Shown here in pieces: positions 33,684 to 34,533 of a DNA stretch of 34,533 bases. Both the position numbers and the translations under genes were made by a program. Origin of the DNA: Gemmatimonadaceae bacterium (lineage in GTDB: Bacteria > Gemmatimonadota > Gemmatimonadetes > Gemmatimonadales > Gemmatimonadaceae); assembly GCA_013816855.1 (NCBI GenBank), contig JACDDT010000022.1:1-34533 (forward strand), read 5' to 3'. Position 1 is the first letter of the stretch. Each line of letters opens with the position of its first letter. Under the pieces are notes generated by a model. The model was not told where the DNA came from. It worked only from the letters and a program-made list of their open reading frames with translations, and did not search any database.

Positions 33684-34533
33684 ATGATTTCCATCCTGCC
33701 GGCCGCGGTCGCCGATCAGATCGCCGCCGGTGAAGTCGTCGAGCGCCCGTCATCCGTGATAAAGGAGCTTCTCGAAAACGCGCTCGACGCGGGCGCGAGA
33801 GTCGTCGACATCGCCATCGTGGAAGGCGGCCGTAGGCTGATCAAAGTGAGCGATGACGGCTCGGGAATTTCCGCCGACGATCTCCCGCGCGCCCTCGCGC
33901 GACACGGCACCTCGAAGATCACTTCCGCCGCCGATCTCGTCGGCGTTGCGACATTCGGGTTTCGCGGAGAGGCGTTGCCTTCCATTGCCTCGGTGTCGCA
34001 TTTCGCGATCGACAGTGCAACCGCTGACGGTAGCGGGACTCGAATGACGGCAAGCGGCGGGAAGCTTTCCTCGGCCGAGAACATTTCCCGTCGAAAAGGA
34101 ACGACCGTCACCGTGGAGCAGTTGTTCTACAACATCCCGGCACGACTCAAATTCATGCGCAGTGCGCGCTCGGAGTGGCGGAGCGCGGTTGAAGCCGTAA
34201 CATCGCTGGCCCTCACCCATCCGGACGTGCGCATCACCGTCGAGCACGACGGAAAAGAGGTGCTTACGCTTCCACCGGTGTCGAGCATGCGCTCGCGCAT
34301 TGCCGGTGTTTGGGGAGGGAAGTACGCCGAGGTACTTCTCGAGGTGGAAGACGTCTCCGGCGCATATCACGTGAGTGGATTGGTGCAGCGACCGTCGGAT
34401 GTCGGCACCTCCACGCGCCGGACTTTTCTCGCCGTCAATGGTCGTGCAGTGCGCGACGCCGGAATCGCGCGGGCGGTCGAAGCCGCGTATCGCTCGACCA
34501 TTGTCGCCGGTGTGCGCCCCTCCTTCTTTCTCG
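33684..34533 (+). CDS. mutL: DNA mismatch repair protein MutL (partial, 3' end outside window)
   Basis: The first 283 residues are present. GHKL ATPase motifs: E28 and N32 in IKELLENALDAGA (motif I), DDGSG 57-61 (II), FGFRGEAL 91-98 and GTTVTVEQLFYNIPARLKF (III/IV). The start of the second, ribosomal-S5-like fold (TFLAVNGRAV) follows. MutL couples MutS mismatch recognition to strand incision. The C-terminal dimerisation domain and any endonuclease motif DQHA(X)2E(X)4E are off the window. The ATG fits the family opening; there is no strong Shine-Dalgarno. It lies 16 bases after the BatB-BatC gene. Confidence 0.96.
   Translation, partial: MISILPAAVADQIAAGEVVERPSSVIKELLENALDAGARVVDIAIVEGGRRLIKVSDDGSGISADDLPRALARHGTSKITSAADLVGVATFGFRGEALPSIASVSHFAIDSATADGSGTRMTASGGKLSSAENISRRKGTTVTVEQLFYNIPARLKFMRSARSEWRSAVEAVTSLALTHPDVRITVEHDGKEVLTLPPVSSMRSRIAGVWGGKYAEVLLEVEDVSGAYHVSGLVQRPSDVGTSTRRTFLAVNGRAVRDAGIARAVEAAYRSTIVAGVRPSFFL

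Overview
The window is a gene-dense, high-GC bacterial chromosome segment. Genes are tightly packed, many start codons are GTG or TTG, and several stop/start pairs overlap as ATGA or GTGA. The gene content (secreted M13 and S8 peptidases, multicopper oxidases, a MoxR-Bat cluster, PyrR-PyrB-PyrC, ScpA-ScpB-RluB) fits a Gram-negative soil-type bacterium. Gemmatimonadota is my best guess, from gene style rather than a database match. I see no tRNA, rRNA, CRISPR array, transposase or phage genes.

Left part (1-9900): an HD-GYP response regulator faces a cysteine synthase. Next come two paralogous four-domain multicopper oxidases on opposite strands, on either side of a secreted subtilisin-like protease lipoprotein. 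A DUF2786-like protein and an SRAP (YedK/HMCES-type) DNA-lesion protein follow.

Middle part (9900-19200): two paralogous LamG/DUF1080-like exported proteins, each followed by an almost identical hairpin, mark the two copies of a segmental duplication. Copy 1 keeps an intact secreted amidohydrolase and only the first codons of a DUF4126 gene. Copy 2 keeps an intact DUF4126 gene and only a signal-peptide ORF where the secreted enzyme would be. Between the copies lie a glycerophosphodiester phosphodiesterase and an M13 metallopeptidase. After copy 2 come a DUF218 membrane protein and an MFS metabolite:H+ symporter.

Right part (19200-34533): a class A beta-lactamase-like serine hydrolase overlaps a 3-hydroxyisobutyrate-dehydrogenase-family reductase. 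The pyrR-pyrB-pyrC pyrimidine genes follow, then a coiled-coil/proline-rich/zinc-ribbon protein. An unexplained 186-bp inverted-repeat element sits before the convergent rpsT gene. Divergent from rpsT runs one long co-oriented series: M50 metalloprotease, scpA, scpB, rluB-type pseudouridine synthase, moxR, DUF58, a BatD-like protein, BatA, a BatB-BatC fusion, and the start of mutL, which runs off the window.

The strongest items for follow-up are the multicopper oxidases, whose copper motifs occur in reversed order along the chain; the duplication with complementary gene loss; the BatB-BatC fusion with an internal lipobox-like segment; and the inverted-repeat element near rpsT.
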